In this document: piece after piece, positions 62,016 through 64,000 of the stretch
How the letters are laid out: every line of letters starts with the position of its first letter
Position numbering within the stretch: the stretch's first letter is position 1
Assembly: GCA_963925805.1 (NCBI GenBank)
Contig: CAWUSE010000008.1
Location: forward strand, 1-64,000
DNA from: UBA10347 sp905182135
GTDB taxonomy: Bacteria > Actinomycetota > Acidimicrobiia > Acidimicrobiales > UBA10347
Direction of reading: 5' to 3'
Length of the DNA stretch: 64,000 nucleotides
Notes under the pieces: model-generated
What the model was told of the DNA's origin: nothing
What the model saw: only the letters and a program-made list of their open reading frames with translations
Database searches by the model: none
Translations under genes and position numbers: made by a program

Positions 62016-62059
62016 CCGTCTCTCGCACGGAACTGCGACAAAGCAAGATCCTCTACAAC

Positions 62060-63418
62060 TCAGGTCATCGGGCTGATCGCGTTGGCTTCTGGTGGCCCCC
62101 AACCCCCACGACTGTATTGCAATACCGGGTCGCCCTTGTCGAGCAGCGTGTCGACGATGCGCCATGACTGTTCGACACCATCTTGGTGAGCAAACAAACG
62201 AGCGTCGCCGTCGAGAGCATCCCCAATCAAACGCTCGTACGGATCTGGCCCGGAGCCGCCGAGAGCTTCGCCGTAGTCGACCGACAAGTCAACCGGCGCC
62301 GACACCATCTCGTCGCCAGGAGTCTTGGCCTGCATAGTCAAGGTGATGGCATTGTCTGGCTTCATACGGAATCGCAGGATGCTCGATCCAGCCATCTTGT
62401 CGGCGCCTCCAAACATCGCAGTTGGTGGTGGACGGAACTCGATGACGGCCTCGGTAATGGTCTCTGCCATCGCCTTACCGGCACGAATTGCGAACGGCAC
62501 ACCGCTCCAGCGCCATGAGTCGATGAATAACTCCATGGCTACGAACGTCTCGGTCTGTGAGTTGGGTGCGACCCCCGCCTCGTCTAGGTAACCCAGGTAC
62601 TGACCGCGTACAGATCGGGTCGGGTCGCCGGCACGCATGGCGCGTAGCACCTTGACCTTTTCAACACGAAGCGAATCGGCAGCCTCGTCAATCGGTGGCT
62701 CCATCGCCAGCAATGCGATCATCTGAAGCAGGTGATTCTGCACTACATCGCGAATTGCACCGACCTCGTCATAGAAGCCACCACGGCCGGCAATGTCGAA
62801 TGATTCGGCCATGGTGATCGTGACCCGACTGATGTGATGACGGTTCCAGACACCTTCGAGCATTGCGTTCGCAAAACGGAAAACGAGCAAATTCATGACC
62901 GCTTCCTTGCCCAGGAAATGATCGATGCGATAGATCGAGTCTTCGGGGAAGTGGCGATGAAGTATCTCGTTGAGCTCTTTTGCTGAACCAAGGTCGCGCC
63001 CAAACGGCTTCTCAACCACGATGCGGCCCCGATCAAGCCCCGCGCCAGCAAGGCCAGTCGCGACATCGTCGAACAATGCAGGCGGGATCGCTAGGAACGA
63101 CACCGGCACTGGCTCGCTATCACCGACCACCTCGGCGAGTCGTTCGTAGGTCTCGGACCCTGTGTAGTCACCCTGGACATAGGTGATACGGCTCACCAGG
63201 TCCTCGACGTGAGCCGATTCGTGGTGTGCAAGCGCTTCACGGACTCGTGCGCGGATCGTCTTGTCGTTACCTTCGCTGCGAGCTACTCCGATCACACGAG
63301 GCCGGATGCCGTCCACAGTCAGTTCATACAGGGCAGGAAACAGCTTCTTGTAGGCCAAATCACCGGTGATCCCGAATAAAATCAGGGTATTCGAACGGTC
63401 TTTCATTGGCGAATTCAT
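62060..63418 (-). CDS. zwf: Glucose-6-phosphate 1-dehydrogenase
   Basis: 452 residues from ATG 63418 (ATG 63406 also in frame). NADP-binding GITGDLAYKKLFP near the start, VEKPFGRDLGSA, and the substrate signature RIDHFLGKEAV with catalytic His. The C-terminal beta domain ends with GGWGPPEAN. First step of the oxidative pentose phosphate pathway. gnd lies 34 bases upstream on the same strand, so the two form an operon. Confidence 0.97.
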   Translation of the reverse strand: MNSPMKDRSNTLILFGITGDLAYKKLFPALYELTVDGIRPRVIGVARSEGNDKTIRARVREALAHHESAHVEDLVSRITYVQGDYTGSETYERLAEVVGDSEPVPVSFLAIPPALFDDVATGLAGAGLDRGRIVVEKPFGRDLGSAKELNEILHRHFPEDSIYRIDHFLGKEAVMNLLVFRFANAMLEGVWNRHHISRVTITMAESFDIAGRGGFYDEVGAIRDVVQNHLLQMIALLAMEPPIDEAADSLRVEKVKVLRAMRAGDPTRSVRGQYLGYLDEAGVAPNSQTETFVAMELFIDSWRWSGVPFAIRAGKAMAETITEAVIEFRPPPTAMFGGADKMAGSSILRFRMKPDNAITLTMQAKTPGDEMVSAPVDLSVDYGEALGGSGPDPYERLIGDALDGDARLFAHQDGVEQSWRIVDTLLDKGDPVLQYSRGGWGPPEANAISPMT

Positions 63419-63452
63419 GCTTCTGCCTTCCAACGGCCTTGGTGCACATCGC

Positions 63453-64000
63453 TCATCCTTCGGGAACCTTTTTCTCATGGTGGCCACCAAAGCCAGCCCG
63501 CATTGCCGACAGCACCTTGCTGGCGAACTCATCCTGACTGCGGCTAGCAAATCGGGAGGTCAACGAGGCGTTGATGACCGGGGCCGGAACCGCCAGGTCA
63601 ATCGCTGCTTGTGCGGTCCATCGACCTTCGCCAGAATCGCTCACATGACCACTGTATTCGGCGAGTTCGGGGCTCATAGCGAGCGCCTCGGCCGTCAGGT
63701 CCACGAGCCATGACGAGATCACGCTGCCGCGCCGCCATACCTCGGCGACAGCACCAACGTCGATGTCGTATTCGTAATATTTCCCATCGCGCATCGGGGT
63801 GGTCTCGGCGTCCTCATCGTGCAAGACCCGGCCCAGGTCCGCCTGCTCAAGCACCCCAAGCCCTTCAGCGATGGCCGCCATCATCCCGTACTCGATGCCG
63901 TTGTGCACCATCTTCACAAAATGGCCAGCGCCGCTTGGCCCGCAGTGCAACCAGCCAGCCTCGCCTGGGCGAACCGGGCCATCGTTCGTGCGTTCGGCAG
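63453..64000 (-). CDS. gnd: 6-phosphogluconate dehydrogenase (decarboxylating), 5' end cut by window
   Basis: The C-terminal about 180 residues of a Gnd-type enzyme: GWLHCGPSGAGHFVKMVHNG with the conserved Lys and His-Asn of the active site (K-x-x-H-N), IEYGMMAAIAEGLGVLE, and an end in MRAGFGGHHEKKVPEG. This is the short, NAD-type/YqeC-like branch by its C-terminus. It oxidises 6-phosphogluconate to ribulose-5-phosphate and CO2. Precedes zwf. Confidence 0.93.
   Translation of the reverse strand, partial: AERTNDGPVRPGEAGWLHCGPSGAGHFVKMVHNGIEYGMMAAIAEGLGVLEQADLGRVLHDEDAETTPMRDGKYYEYDIDVGAVAEVWRRGSVISSWLVDLTAEALAMSPELAEYSGHVSDSGEGRWTAQAAIDLAVPAPVINASLTSRFASRSQDEFASKVLSAMRAGFGGHHEKKVPEG

Overview
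This window looks like a chromosomal segment of an actinobacterium, most plausibly class Acidimicrobiia. The reasons are GC content in the upper fifties by eye, frequent GTG/TTG starts, a WhiB7-type regulator with an AT-hook, oligoribonuclease, a DUF4031 protein, an AdaA-AlkA fusion and an actinobacterial aa3/caa3 oxidase cluster (ctaB, C, D, E, F, G). Gene density is high, genes lie on both strands, and 4-base stop/start overlaps are common. No rRNA, tRNA, CRISPR array, prophage or intact insertion sequence was seen. Mobile DNA is limited to a decayed IS6-family transposase remnant and small intergenic palindromic repeats.

Layout. 0-4.5 kb: a truncated quinone-reductase-like gene, a DUF1330 protein, L-serine ammonia-lyase and a threonine/serine dehydratase. 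4.8-16 kb: an accessory catabolic block with an SDR, a fused two-domain family III CoA-transferase, a double-hotdog MaoC protein, a Baeyer-Villiger-type monooxygenase, a class III aminotransferase, and a sulfatase coupled to a PLP decarboxylase. 16-22.7 kb: small unknown and envelope proteins, a GH3 lipoprotein, dUTPase, oligoribonuclease and a metallo-hydrolase. 22.75-23.65 kb: a whiB7-like gene preceded by a leader with AT-rich DNA next to a consensus -35, coupled upstream ORFs and a strong intrinsic terminator. 23.8-28.4 kb: ccdA/tlpA thiol-redox genes, a poly-gamma-glutamate hydrolase family gene overlapping an E2 acyltransferase pseudogene, and a serine hydrolase. 28.4-32.5 kb: a five-gene minus-strand run for alkylation repair plus a Rieske oxygenase and nitroreductase. 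32.9-44.1 kb: mixed metabolic genes (thioesterase, 2OG-type oxygenase, SDRs, alcohol dehydrogenase, methyltransferase, amidase, LmbE deacetylase, glutamine amidotransferase) with a nitroreductase remnant and an isolated HD half of a CCA-adding enzyme. 44.2-50.3 kb: the IS6 remnant, pdxH, a two-subunit fluoride channel coupled to a DsbA-like gene with an in-frame TGA at the active-site Cys position, serS, a P1 peptidase and a frameshifted PAS/EAL gene. 50.5-60.2 kb: the cytochrome oxidase cluster, which also carries a second subunit I-like protein lacking almost all metal ligands, a subunit III-like protein and an unknown membrane protein. 60.4-64 kb: a spermidine-synthase-like membrane fusion, zwf and gnd.

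The most interesting signals are: (1) the whiB7-like attenuation leader and its regulator, in which one of four Fe-S cysteines is Arg; (2) the candidate selenocysteine DsbA-like protein; (3) the probably cofactor-poor oxidase subunit I paralogue inside the oxidase operon. Several disrupted small genes break at short repeats, so read-level confirmation of indels matters before biological conclusions are drawn.
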